Assembly: GCA_031415055.1 (NCBI GenBank)
Contig: JANOQZ010000037.1
Coordinates: 1 to 46,704, forward strand
Source of the DNA: JANMOK01 sp031415055
GTDB lineage: Bacteria; Pseudomonadota; Alphaproteobacteria; Rhodobacterales; Rhodobacteraceae
DNA length: 46,704 bases
Direction: 5' to 3'
Every line of letters starts with the position of its first letter. Position 1 is the first letter of the stretch. The position numbers were made by a program, and so were the translations under genes. Of the stretch, positions 16,403-24,781 are shown piece by piece. The notes beneath the pieces were generated by a model. It saw only the letters and a program-made list of their open reading frames with translations. It ran no database searches and had not been told where the DNA came from.

Positions 16403-17383
16403 TCAACGCAACCAAAGTCCGGCGGATTTCAGCTTTTTGCGGTAAAACGCCTCGCTTTCCAGTCCGGTTTTATCGGCGAACATGGCACGGATTTTCTGGG
16501 CTGCATCGCCGTGCAAAATGGGATAGAAGGTCGGGCTTTGTTGCAATAATTTCCGGATACCCGGCTGTCCGACAGCACCTTCAAATGCTGCGATGGCCTG
16601 TTCGTTTTCACGCGCATACAGCAAACTTGGCGTGCGATAATGGCAGGTGACCGACCCATCGAGCAACCCGTTTGGCAGCGCGTCAACGCCACCGCCAAAC
16701 GAATGAATAACCAGCGGCAGCACAATTTGATCGAGCCATGGCGTCAGTTTTTGCCCAGCCAATTCTGCGGGCGGATCGTCGCGCACCGACATGGCATAGT
16801 GCAAAAACCGACCACCGAATTCTTGCGGCGAGCGATGAAAGAAAAAGCCGGCGTTGAAATAGAGGTAACGCTGCCAATCATCCGCCGCTCGGTTCAGGTC
16901 TTGCGAACTGGCGAAATCCAAGCCAAGTCTTTCGTAAAGCGAACGCCAAACCCGCGCATGACCCGGCCAACCGGGCAGGGCTTTCGGCCAAGTCCCCTCG
17001 CGCCGCAACGAGGCGGTGGGACGATCAAAATCGAACGGCACCTGTGCCAGTTCGCCCAAGAATATCGTGTCGGTGTCAAAGAAAATAAACGGATGTTCCG
17101 GCAACAGAGCAATCGCCTCGATCTTGTTGCCATAGGGATAGCCGCTACCGAAATGCTGGCTGTGCAACGGCACAATTTCCGCCCCCATTTCCAGTAATTT
17201 CGCCCGAACCGATGGGTTGCCTATGCGCGGATCATCCACCCATAACGGCCCCGGTTGCGGCTCGGCCAGAACCACTCGTTGGTGATTGCCGCTTGCCCGC
17301 AGCGAGGCCATGAACAGCAACGCCTCATATTCCAGCCGCCCGCCCTGAACCACCGCCAATATGGTGAAATCTGTCGCCATCAT
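16403..17383 (-). CDS. Glycosyltransferase-like protein, hypothetical
   Basis: A 326-aa soluble protein. An N-terminal strand-rich part (FTILAVVQGGRLEYEALLFMASLR) and the segment HPFIFFDTDTIFLGEL, with a DTD matching the nucleotide-sugar metal-binding DxD motif, suggest a GT-A fold glycosyltransferase. RYLYFNAGFFFHRS resembles the acceptor-side NAG motif of GT8-type enzymes. No signal peptide or membrane helix is seen. Two ATGs are adjacent at 17383 and 17380. It stands alone between the his region and a tRNA. Donor and acceptor are unknown. Confidence 0.55.
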   Translation of the reverse strand: MMATDFTILAVVQGGRLEYEALLFMASLRASGNHQRVVLAEPQPGPLWVDDPRIGNPSVRAKLLEMGAEIVPLHSQHFGSGYPYGNKIEAIALLPEHPFIFFDTDTIFLGELAQVPFDFDRPTASLRREGTWPKALPGWPGHARVWRSLYERLGLDFASSQDLNRAADDWQRYLYFNAGFFFHRSPQEFGGRFLHYAMSVRDDPPAELAGQKLTPWLDQIVLPLVIHSFGGGVDALPNGLLDGSVTCHYRTPSLLYARENEQAIAAFEGAVGQPGIRKLLQQSPTFYPILHGDAAQKIRAMFADKTGLESEAFYRKKLKSAGLWLR

Positions 17384-17450
17384 CCGCCCAAGAAACCTGC
17401 CGCAACAATGATTGCACAGCGCCCGTCACTGCACTATACCCCAATCCGCT

Positions 17451-17527
<77 letters not shown>

Positions 17528-17634
17528 ATGATTTCAATGGGTTACTTTACTAACGAAGAAATCAGGTTTTTGACAAGTAAGCATGTAGCAAGCACGGGCA
17601 GCATTGCGAGCCGCTCGATTGCAGTTGTCATAAA

Positions 17635-18363
17635 CTAAAGGTCGAATGCACTGGGCAGAATGACGATGTCGCGGATGCATACGTTGCGGGGGCGCGACAG
17701 CATGAAAAGTATCGCTTCGGCAACGTCTGATGGTTCGATAATGGAACCAGATTCTTTGGCTTTGCGCAGGTTTTCTGCGGGCCAATCCTTGAGCAGGGCA
17801 CTGTTCACGGGCCCCGGCGAAACCGAGCCGACGCGAATGCCGTATTTCAAGGTTTGTCGGCGCATGATCTGCACAAAACTGGTCATGGCCCATTTGGATG
17901 CAGAGTAGACCGGCTCCCACAAAACCGCGGAATGTCCCGCCACCGAACTTGTGATAATGATGTCGCCGCCTTTGCGCTCAATCATATGTGGTAAAACGTT
18001 ATGCACGTTTTTCATGACGGAATTGACGTTGAGATTGAGCATCCGGTCAATGGCATTTGGCGTTGTCTCGAGCAAATCTCCACCGATATAAGAACCGGCG
18101 TTGGCATGAAGAATATCGAGCTTTCCGGTTTTTTCGAGGATGCCATCGAGCAGTGCATTGCAGCTTTCAGGATTGAGCAAATCTATGACGAGCGGAATTG
18201 CACGCGGGCCAAGACGCGCGCAGATTTTCGCCAGCGCGGCGGCGTCGCGGTCAACCATCACGACTGTCGCACCATTCGAAAGCATGGTTTCGCTTGATGC
18301 CAGGCCAATACCTGATGCGGCACCGGTTACGGCTGCGACTTTTCCTTCGAGGTTTTGCGACAT
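17635..18363 (-). CDS. Short-chain dehydrogenase/reductase
   Basis: A 242-aa classical SDR. The cofactor glycine motif is TGAASGIG, followed by LHANAG (NNAG variant), the catalytic serine in IITSSVAGH, and YSASK with the catalytic tyrosine and lysine. Asp in VVMVDRDAA after the second strand suggests NAD(H) preference. Members with similar N-termini act as polyol (ribitol-like) or sugar-alcohol dehydrogenases, but the substrate is unknown. The ATG at 18363 is preferred to a TTG four codons earlier. An inverted repeat (GATTGT/ACAATC, 18415-18433) lies in its upstream region. Confidence 0.8.
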   Translation of the reverse strand: MSQNLEGKVAAVTGAASGIGLASSETMLSNGATVVMVDRDAAALAKICARLGPRAIPLVIDLLNPESCNALLDGILEKTGKLDILHANAGSYIGGDLLETTPNAIDRMLNLNVNSVMKNVHNVLPHMIERKGGDIIITSSVAGHSAVLWEPVYSASKWAMTSFVQIMRRQTLKYGIRVGSVSPGPVNSALLKDWPAENLRKAKESGSIIEPSDVAEAILFMLSRPRNVCIRDIVILPSAFDL

Positions 18364-18462
18364 TTTGGGACTCAACTTTTATCGGGTTGGTTGGCGGGCC
18401 GAATGGCATTGCATGATTGTATAAATGACAATCTCTGAGGGTGCACTAACTTACCAAGCGAT

Positions 18463-19182
18463 TTACGGCCTGTGTTCCATCCCGAAATGGCCGGCGTAGC
18501 CTTGGTTTAGAAACCAATCAATCGTGCCGGATATATCGAGGGTGCCGGTGCCGGGGCCGCGCCTGCCGGGATGGTCGGCGACGTGGATGTGGCCGATCAG
18601 GTTGGTGCGGTTTCCAACGGTGGCGGTAACCGGCTCGTCCGCGACGGCGGCGTGGTAGATGTCGAATAATAGCCGAACTTCGGGCCGGTTGACGGCGGCG
18701 ACAATTGGCAGGCCGTCGGCGGCGCGTTCGAGGAAGCCGTTCTTGGCGTCGCTGACCGGTTCCAGCAGCAGGGTGACGCCGCTGCCGTGCAAAATATCGG
18801 CGGCTTGGGTCAAACATTTGGTCAGCGTTTCGGTTTGAACTTCGCGCGAAGTGTCGGGCAAAATGCTGCCACCCTGCACATACAAAAACTTGGCCCCCAG
18901 CCGCTGGGCCACGGCAATGGACGCGGGCAGGGCCTGCAAAAATCGAGCATGATTGGTTGGATCGGCCAGCGAAATCATCGGTTCGGCGCAAAAGCCAATG
19001 ACTTTGATGCCAGTTTCCTGCAGGGCCTTTTCAACGGCATCCAAATCCTTGTTCGACCAAAGCCAGAATTCGACGGCGGTGAACTCCGCTGCACGGGCCA
19101 GGTGAATACGATCGACAAAATCGTCGGATTTATCGGTAAAAAGCAGCTCGATGCAGGCGGAATATCGCGGTTTTTCGCTCAA
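18463..19182 (-). CDS. hyi: Hydroxypyruvate isomerase-like TIM-barrel protein
   Basis: A xylose-isomerase-like TIM barrel of 239 aa, resembling Hyi, which interconverts hydroxypyruvate and tartronate semialdehyde. Family marks are YSACIELLFTD at the N-terminus, FVDRIHLARAAEFTAVEFW, the metal glutamate in LLLEPVSDAKNGFL, LLFDIYHAA and IGHIHVADHPGRRGPGTG, then the late glutamate in GHFGMEHRP. The protein stops right after this last motif, about 20 residues earlier than typical Hyi, so the C-terminal tail is short. The nearby glycerate 2-kinase gene is consistent with a hydroxypyruvate-to-2-phosphoglycerate route, though an RTX gene on the other strand lies between. Confidence 0.72.
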   Translation of the reverse strand: MSEKPRYSACIELLFTDKSDDFVDRIHLARAAEFTAVEFWLWSNKDLDAVEKALQETGIKVIGFCAEPMISLADPTNHARFLQALPASIAVAQRLGAKFLYVQGGSILPDTSREVQTETLTKCLTQAADILHGSGVTLLLEPVSDAKNGFLERAADGLPIVAAVNRPEVRLLFDIYHAAVADEPVTATVGNRTNLIGHIHVADHPGRRGPGTGTLDISGTIDWFLNQGYAGHFGMEHRP

Positions 19183-19415
19183 TTATCGCGTCCTTTGGCC
19201 GGTTCTTGAAGACAAATATCACGCGACCGCAGCAATCGATACCTGCATTTTGGCCGCCTTGGTTCGCTCAAACAGCGCTCACCAAACCCTCACATTGAAT
19301 TGCATGCCAAGTGATGGTCTTGTGACCTCTGCGTTTCTTGATTGTCGCAGGTCGGGAACCAACCTGTCTTAGGATTGTTGTTTCAGTAGCATTTGCCATG
19401 AGGGAGTAATCAGCA

Positions 19416-20363
19416 ATGGCCACTATTTATGGACACAACTATTCCGAAACCATCAACGGCACTTCGTTGAGCGACACGATCTACGGCTATGGCGGCAACG
19501 ACCGAATTTTCGGTAACAGCGGCAACGACGTGATATACGGCGGCGCTGCCAATGACTACCTTTCCGGTGGGCTTGGCGCGAATGACCTTTGGGGTGGCAC
19601 CGGATTTGACCGCTTCGCCGTCAGCATTCGCGGCACCGGTTCAAGCGACGATTGGATTGGCGACTTTCAATTTGATGTCGACCAAATCGACGTCAGCCTA
19701 TGGGCCGTGAGTGATTTCAGCCAGATCAAGGCGCTGATTGGCAACGCGACCACTGGCAGTGCGACGTTGAATGCTACCTATGGCGGCTACAACCATTATC
19801 TGACGGTCTCTGGTAAGCCGGCCTCGCAATTGATTTCGGCCGACTTCATTTATTCCAATGGCGGTGCGAAAAATCAAACCGGTACGGTCTATGCCGATAC
19901 TTTGTTTGGCTCGCGCTATGCCGACACGCTGAATGGCAGTGGCGGCAACGATAATTTGCTTGGCGGTATTGGCAATGACCGGCTGATTGGTGGCAGCGGC
20001 AATGACGATCTGTTTGGCGGGTCCGGTTATGACCTCATGACGGGTGGCACCGGCTTTGATGAATTCCATTTCATTGCACTGTCGGATTCGACACCGACAA
20101 CATCGCGCGACCGCATCACCGATTTCCAACTTGATGTCGACACCATCGACTTGTCCGATCTGGATGCCCGCGCTGCTACCAGCGGCAATCAGGCATTCGC
20201 TTGGGTTGGCGGTGGAGCTTTCACGGCTGCGGGGCAGTTAAGATATTCCTATTCTGGCACGGACACGATCATCAGCGGCAACACCGATACCGATTCAGCG
20301 TCTGAGTTCCAGATTGTCCTGACCGGTCATTTTACCCTCATCGCAGGCGATTTCGTGCTTTAA
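19416..20363 (+). CDS. RTX (hemolysin-type calcium-binding repeat) protein
   Basis: A 315-aa protein made almost entirely of RTX material. Two blocks of GGxGxDxxx nonapeptides (around residues 20-70 and 165-215; for example GGNDRIFGNSGND and GGIGNDRLIGGSGND) are each followed by a similar beta-rich segment (IGDFQFDVDQIDVS and ITDFQLDVDTIDLS), an internal duplication. The C-terminal part resembles the serralysin C-terminal region. Such proteins are exported by type I secretion with an uncleaved C-terminal signal and bind calcium outside the cell. No catalytic domain and no type I exporter genes are present here. GGGAG precedes the ATG by a suitable distance. Confidence 0.85.
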   Translation: MATIYGHNYSETINGTSLSDTIYGYGGNDRIFGNSGNDVIYGGAANDYLSGGLGANDLWGGTGFDRFAVSIRGTGSSDDWIGDFQFDVDQIDVSLWAVSDFSQIKALIGNATTGSATLNATYGGYNHYLTVSGKPASQLISADFIYSNGGAKNQTGTVYADTLFGSRYADTLNGSGGNDNLLGGIGNDRLIGGSGNDDLFGGSGYDLMTGGTGFDEFHFIALSDSTPTTSRDRITDFQLDVDTIDLSDLDARAATSGNQAFAWVGGGAFTAAGQLRYSYSGTDTIISGNTDTDSASEFQIVLTGHFTLIAGDFVL

Positions 20364-20369
20364 CTGGTT

Positions 20370-20390
20370 CTTGCCACCTAGGTGAGCAAG
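20370..20390. terminator. Hairpin at the convergent junction
   Basis: CTTGC and GCAAG, then CACCTAGGTG, form a hairpin of about 10 pairs with one bulged A, at the meeting point of the RTX gene and the glycerate kinase gene; it spans the kinase stop codon. There is no T-tract, so this is only a possible bidirectional terminator. Confidence 0.3.
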
Positions 20391-21628
20391 ATCGCCCGGA
20401 AATCGTTGACGTTGGTTCCGGTCGGGCCGGTGACAAACAGGTCGTTTGTCACCGCAAAAGCATGGTAGGAATCGTGGTTTACCAGCAGTTCGGCGGGGTC
20501 AATCCCCGCCGTTCGCATGCGGGCTATACTGTTGCCATCAGCAAAAGCACCGGCGTTATCCGTCGATCCATCGATCCCGTCGGTATCAGCGGCAAGCGCG
20601 GTTATGCCCGCCAGCCCTTCAATGCCAAGAGCAAAACCAAGTAGAAATTCGCTATTGCGCCCGCCTTGGCCGGGCTTTGATCCGGCCAGAGTCACCGTCG
20701 TCTCACCGCCCGACAAGATGACAGCCGGGCGCGGGCCAGTGTAGTTTCGGGCCAGACTTGCATGGTCTTGCCCCACCAATCGCGCTTCGCCCTCAATCGC
20801 ATCCGACACGATTGTCGCCGCGACTCCTGCACTTTCCGCCGCTCGCGCCGCCGCGATAAGCGACAATCGAGCCGAGGCGATGATGTGGTGTCGGTTGCTT
20901 TGGAACCGCGCATCATCGGGGTTTGGCGCTGCTGCTTCGGGCCTTGCAAGATGGGCGATGACCCTAGCGGGGAGGCTCAGGCCATACCGATCAATCAACG
21001 CCACAGCGTCTTGCAAATTTGTGCCATCCGGCACCGTTGGGCCCGAGGCGACAAATGCCGGATTGTCACCCGGCACGTCAGACACAATCAGACTGACGAC
21101 CTTGGCCGGATAGGCCGCCAAGGCCAGCCGCCCGCCCTTGATACGTGAGATATGTTTGCGGATTGTATTCATCGCCGAAATCGGCGCGCCAGAGGCAAGC
21201 AAAGCTTGATTCACTGCAACCTCGTCGGCCAGTGTCAGGCCACTAGCGGGGGCAGGCAACAGTGCCGAACCGCCACCCGAAATCAGCGCGACAACCAAAT
21301 CATCCGACGAAAGATTGGCGACGGCATCCATCAACGCCAGTGCCCCGACCAACCCGGCGGCATCGGGCACGGGATGGGCGGCTTGCAAAACACGGATGCG
21401 GTGACAGACAGCAACCGGTCCGTGCCGCGCGACAACGACACCTTCCAGCGGCCCGTCCCACAGGTGTTCAAAAGCCTGCGCCATTTGGCTGGCTGCTTTA
21501 CCGGCACCGACAACAATCGTGCGGCCCTTCGGGCGTGCTGGCAGATGGGCGCGAATGCCAGCAACCGGATCGGCCGCCGCAACCGCGACATTGAAAAGCG
21601 TTATCAAAAAAGTGCGGGGATCATCCAT
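20378..21628 (-). CDS. ttuD: Glycerate 2-kinase (MOFRL family)
   Basis: Phosphorylates D-glycerate to 2-phosphoglycerate, feeding lower glycolysis. A 416-aa MOFRL/DUF4147 protein: the N-terminal lobe has TIVVGAGKAASQMAQAFE, VALISGGGSALLPAPASGLTLADEVAVNQALLASGA and NTIRKHISRIKGGRLA. The C-terminal MOFRL part has VILSGGETTVTLAGSKPGQGGRNSEFLLGFAL and ALAADTDGIDGSTDNAGAF. Its ATG abuts the TAG of the GMC gene, making it the last gene of the LacI-controlled operon. It suggests that the pathway ends in glycerate. Confidence 0.9.
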   Translation of the reverse strand: MDDPRTFLITLFNVAVAAADPVAGIRAHLPARPKGRTIVVGAGKAASQMAQAFEHLWDGPLEGVVVARHGPVAVCHRIRVLQAAHPVPDAAGLVGALALMDAVANLSSDDLVVALISGGGSALLPAPASGLTLADEVAVNQALLASGAPISAMNTIRKHISRIKGGRLALAAYPAKVVSLIVSDVPGDNPAFVASGPTVPDGTNLQDAVALIDRYGLSLPARVIAHLARPEAAAPNPDDARFQSNRHHIIASARLSLIAAARAAESAGVAATIVSDAIEGEARLVGQDHASLARNYTGPRPAVILSGGETTVTLAGSKPGQGGRNSEFLLGFALGIEGLAGITALAADTDGIDGSTDNAGAFADGNSIARMRTAGIDPAELLVNHDSYHAFAVTNDLFVTGPTGTNVNDFRAILLT

Positions 21629-23287
21629 CTAGCTGATATTCGCCCGTGCGCGCGGCCTTGTATCATTGCGCTCACCCTCAAAAATCGCGGCTGGCAGCGG
21701 GTCAAGCCCACGGATCAAATCCGCACCCTTTTCGCCCACCATGATTGCCGGGGCATTGGTATTGCCCGAAGGAATGCGCGGCATGATCGAGGCGTCACAG
21801 ACCCGCAACCCGTCGATCCCATGCACTTTCAAATCCAAACCGACGACCGCCATGTCATCGGTGCCCATTTTGCAGGTGCCCACCGGATGATGGTCGGTTT
21901 TGGCGTTGGCGCACCCATAGGCGAACAGGTCGGCGTCGCTGGTCAGCGACGGCCCCGGCAGGCGTTCGGCCATGACATAGCGCTGCAAAGCTGGTTGTTG
22001 CATGATCTCGCGCGCCAAACGCAGCCCTTCCAGCGACATCGCCTTGTCATGCGGATCGGACCAGTAATTCGGGTCGATCAGCGGTGCTTTGGTTGGGTCG
22101 GAGCTGGCAAGGCGAACCGTTCCACGCGAACGGGGGTGCATATAGGCGGAATTGAGGGTGACGCCAGCATTTTTGAGCCGCGCCACGCCTGCTTCGATGC
22201 CTGACCCAAGACCCAGATGGAACTGGATGTCGGGACTGCGGGCATCACGATCCGCATACCAGAACCCGCCGGTTTCAAACAGGCTGGAGGCAACCGGGCC
22301 GGATTTGAACAGGATGTACTGCAAACCGGCCCAGATGGTTCGATGCAATTTGGCGACGCCGTCATAGGTATGGTCGCCGGTGCATTCGCAGATGACGAAC
22401 ATATCGAGGTGATCTTGCAGATTACCGCCGACACCAGGCAGGTCATGCAGAACCGGAATGTCCAGCGATTTCAAGTGATCGGCGGGACCAATACCCGATT
22501 GCAACAGCAGTTTGGGCGAACCGATTGCGCCGGAAGAAACGATCACCTCACGACTGGCGTGGATGGTTTCTGCGCCCGACGCGGTGGCAATTTCCACCCC
22601 AATCGCGCGATGATTTTCCACCAGAATACGGTTCACCCGCGCACCCATGCGAACCGTCAAATTGGAACGTTCCAAATTGGGCTTGAGATAGCCGGTTGAG
22701 GTCGAAGATCGTCGCCGATCCTTTTGCGTCAACTGATAAAACCCCAATCCAGCTTGCTGACGCCCGTTGAAATCGGGGTTGTAGGGGATGCCCAATTCGG
22801 CCCCCGCTTGAATGAAGGCATCGCATATCGGCAGGGCAGATACCGGCATCGACACGCCCAATGGCCCGCCATAGGCATGGAAATCGTCGTTGAAGCGCTG
22901 GTTATCCTCGGCCCGTTTAAAATAGGGCAGGACATGGCGGTAATCCCAACCGATGCACCCGTCTTCACGCGCCCAAAGGTCATAATCGTTGCGATTGCCA
23001 CGCGAATATAGCTGGGCGTTGATTGTAGAACCGCCACCAATGATTTTGGCTTGGGTATAGCGCAAGATACGGCCTTGCATGTGTTTTTGCGGCACGGTTT
23101 CCCAGCCCCAAGACCCCATGCCTTTGGTCATTTTGGCAAAACCCGCAGGCATTTTATACAGCGGATGTTTGTCAGTACCACCGGCTTCCAGCAGCAATAC
23201 GCTTACGTTCGGGTCTTCGCTGAGACGGGCCGCCAAGACGCAGCCTGCCGAACCACCGCCGGTGATGATGTAGTCAAAGTCGGGCAA
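21629..23287 (-). CDS. GMC-family FAD oxidoreductase (choline dehydrogenase-like)
   Basis: About 552 aa. FAD motif FDYIITGGGSAGCVLAARLSED, GMC signature 1 around GGGSTINAQLYSRGN, signature 2 GAIGSPKLLLQSGIGP, and the C-terminal active-site region DHHPVGTCKMG...VCDASIMPRIPSGNTNAPAIMVGEK. These enzymes oxidise primary alcohols. The start is uncertain: a TTG at 23287 has GGAGGG seven bases upstream, whereas the ATG at 23302 has no ribosome site. Both lie within the end of the SDR gene. A perfect copy of the LacI-type operator core lies inside the gene (22662-22675), encoding LERSN. The substrate is unknown; betA is unlikely because the context is not betaine synthesis. Confidence 0.85.
   Translation of the reverse strand: MPDFDYIITGGGSAGCVLAARLSEDPNVSVLLLEAGGTDKHPLYKMPAGFAKMTKGMGSWGWETVPQKHMQGRILRYTQAKIIGGGSTINAQLYSRGNRNDYDLWAREDGCIGWDYRHVLPYFKRAEDNQRFNDDFHAYGGPLGVSMPVSALPICDAFIQAGAELGIPYNPDFNGRQQAGLGFYQLTQKDRRRSSTSTGYLKPNLERSNLTVRMGARVNRILVENHRAIGVEIATASGAETIHASREVIVSSGAIGSPKLLLQSGIGPADHLKSLDIPVLHDLPGVGGNLQDHLDMFVICECTGDHTYDGVAKLHRTIWAGLQYILFKSGPVASSLFETGGFWYADRDARSPDIQFHLGLGSGIEAGVARLKNAGVTLNSAYMHPRSRGTVRLASSDPTKAPLIDPNYWSDPHDKAMSLEGLRLAREIMQQPALQRYVMAERLPGPSLTSDADLFAYGCANAKTDHHPVGTCKMGTDDMAVVGLDLKVHGIDGLRVCDASIMPRIPSGNTNAPAIMVGEKGADLIRGLDPLPAAIFEGERNDTRPRARANIS
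22662..22675. promoter_or_regulatory. Intragenic LacI-type operator copy (in the GMC gene)
   Basis: TTGGAACGTTCCAA, the same palindromic core as the two sites in the lacI/DUF993 control region. Outer bases also partly match (AA/TT at 22659-22660 and 22677-22678). It lies about 4.75 kb from the lacI promoter site. Confidence 0.6.
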
Positions 23288-24008
23288 TCGATAACCCTCC
23301 ATCAGCGTGGATGATCGAGCCGGTGGCAAAGGCGAAAGCACCCGAGGCCAGTGCGGCGACGATGCTGCCAATGTCACCGGGTTGGCCCCAGCGGGCTTGC
23401 GGCACTAATCCCTCGGCAATTGCGGTGTCGTATTTCGATTTGACGCCGCGTGTCATAGAAGTTTCGATGATGCCGGGGCGGATTTCAAAAACGGAAATGC
23501 CCTTGCCCGCCAAGAGCAGCGCCAAACCCTGCGAAAATGCCGCAAGACCGGCTTTCGAAATGCAATAATCCAGTCGTTCCGGCGACGTCATCGATGCGGA
23601 CACCGAGGTGATGTTGACAATCGCGGTTTTGACGTAGGGCAAAGCGCATTGGGTAAAAAAGACCGTTCCGCGCAGGTTGGTATTCAGCACCGCGTCAAAA
23701 TTTTTCGGCGTCAGCTTGAGAAAATCGACCCTTTCGACCGACCCAATCCCCGCATTGTTGACCAAAATTTGGAACGTTCCAAATTTTGTCGTCAGTGAAG
23801 CGATTGCGGGCACGTGTTGGCCCAAATCAGCAAGGTCGCAACGGGCATATTCCACCCTTGCCCCAAAGTCCGCCAGGTCAGCAATCGGACCCAGTTCGGC
23901 GTCCAGATCGATCAAAGCCAAATCATATCCGGCACCGGCCATCGCCAGCGCAATCCCGCGCCCGATTCCGCGTTTGGCACCGGTAATTAGGGCAACGGGG
24001 CGCGTCAC
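23274..24008 (-). CDS. Short-chain dehydrogenase/reductase (FabG-like)
   Basis: A 244-aa classical SDR: cofactor motif TGAKRGIGRG, Asp in LALIDLDAE (NAD preference), LVNNAGIG, catalytic serine in ITSVSAS, and YCISK with the catalytic Tyr and Lys. The GTG start at 24008 overlaps the enoyl-CoA hydratase stop as GTGA. Its 3' end overlaps the GMC gene start. Within a CoA-transferase/hydratase operon it could be a hydroxyacyl-CoA or polyol dehydrogenase. The residues before the NNAG motif (KFGTFQIL) are encoded by a 26-bp perfect palindrome that contains the LacI-type operator, so DNA-level selection may have shaped this strand. Confidence 0.83.
   Translation of the reverse strand: MTRPVALITGAKRGIGRGIALAMAGAGYDLALIDLDAELGPIADLADFGARVEYARCDLADLGQHVPAIASLTTKFGTFQILVNNAGIGSVERVDFLKLTPKNFDAVLNTNLRGTVFFTQCALPYVKTAIVNITSVSASMTSPERLDYCISKAGLAAFSQGLALLLAGKGISVFEIRPGIIETSMTRGVKSKYDTAIAEGLVPQARWGQPGDIGSIVAALASGAFAFATGSIIHADGGLSIARL
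23763..23788. promoter_or_regulatory. Intragenic LacI-type operator copy, 26-bp perfect palindrome (in the SDR gene)
   Basis: A perfect 13+13 bp palindrome centred on CG, containing ATTTGGAACGTTCCAAAT (identical to the intergenic sites over all 18 bp) plus four further symmetric bases on each side. It is the longest symmetric copy in the window although it lies in coding sequence, about 3.6 kb from the lacI promoter site. Confidence 0.65.
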
Positions 24009-24781
24009 CAAGCACCCAAGAATTCTGCCGGGCGCTTTGCCGAAAATGCGGCGACGCCTTCGCGCATATCGCCGGTTTTGGCGGCCAATATCGACCCCAA
24101 GGCCTCGACGGCCGAACCTTTGTCTTCGCCGCTGGAAACCGCAATCATCAACTTGGCGATTTCAAGAGCAACCGGGCTGCGTTTGGCAATAGCTTCGGCA
24201 ATTTCAAGCGCCTTGTGCAGACCGCGTCCGGTTGGCGCCAGATGGTCAACTATCCCCAGTCCAGCCGCCGCGCCGGCGCTGAAAACCTCGCCGCCCAAAA
24301 CCATTTTGCGGATGTTTTGCGCACCGAAACGCAGCACCAAGCGTTGTGTGCCCGACCAACCCGGCACCATGCCAAGGCTGGTTTCGGGCATGCCGATTTT
24401 GATGTGGCTTTCAGCAACCCGAATGTCGGCACAGGCCGCCAATTCCAAGCCACCACCCAAGGCATGACCGTTCATCGCGGCGATGACCGGCATTCGCAAA
24501 TTGGCCAATCTATCAAAAATCCGGTGGCCAAAACGCACCCAGTGGTGGCCAAATTCGCTCGGTGTCATCGCCCCCCAGGCCTTGATGTCACCCCCGGCAG
24601 AAAAGGCTTTGCCTTCACCGGTTAGGATCAGCACCCGAATGGTTTGGTCTTTTTCAACTTGCTCGCAGGCGGCGGCCAAATCTGTCAGCATCTCAAGATT
24701 AAACGCGTTCAGTTTTTCCGGGCGCGTGATCGTCAGGGTTGCAATGTGGCCTTCAACATTGATGTGTATTTGCCCGCTCAT
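24005..24781 (-). CDS. Enoyl-CoA hydratase/isomerase family protein
   Basis: A 258-aa crotonase-fold protein. Oxyanion-hole motifs are LTGEGKAFSAGGDIKAWG (first) and MNGHALGGGLELAACADIRVAE (second), with the catalytic-face region KIGMPETSLGMVPGWSGTQRL. The first catalytic glutamate position is occupied by Pro-Glu-Thr, as in many hydratases. It lies between the CoA-transferase and SDR genes with 4-bp overlaps on both sides, fitting hydration or retro-aldol chemistry on a CoA thioester made by the transferase. The exact reaction is unknown. Confidence 0.85.
   Translation of the reverse strand: MSGQIHINVEGHIATLTITRPEKLNAFNLEMLTDLAAACEQVEKDQTIRVLILTGEGKAFSAGGDIKAWGAMTPSEFGHHWVRFGHRIFDRLANLRMPVIAAMNGHALGGGLELAACADIRVAESHIKIGMPETSLGMVPGWSGTQRLVLRFGAQNIRKMVLGGEVFSAGAAAGLGIVDHLAPTGRGLHKALEIAEAIAKRSPVALEIAKLMIAVSSGEDKGSAVEALGSILAAKTGDMREGVAAFSAKRPAEFLGAW

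Noticed and set aside
21152..22204. 350-codon frame antisense to the glycerate kinase and GMC genes
   Set aside because: Crosses the junction of two secure genes and shows no recognisable domain.
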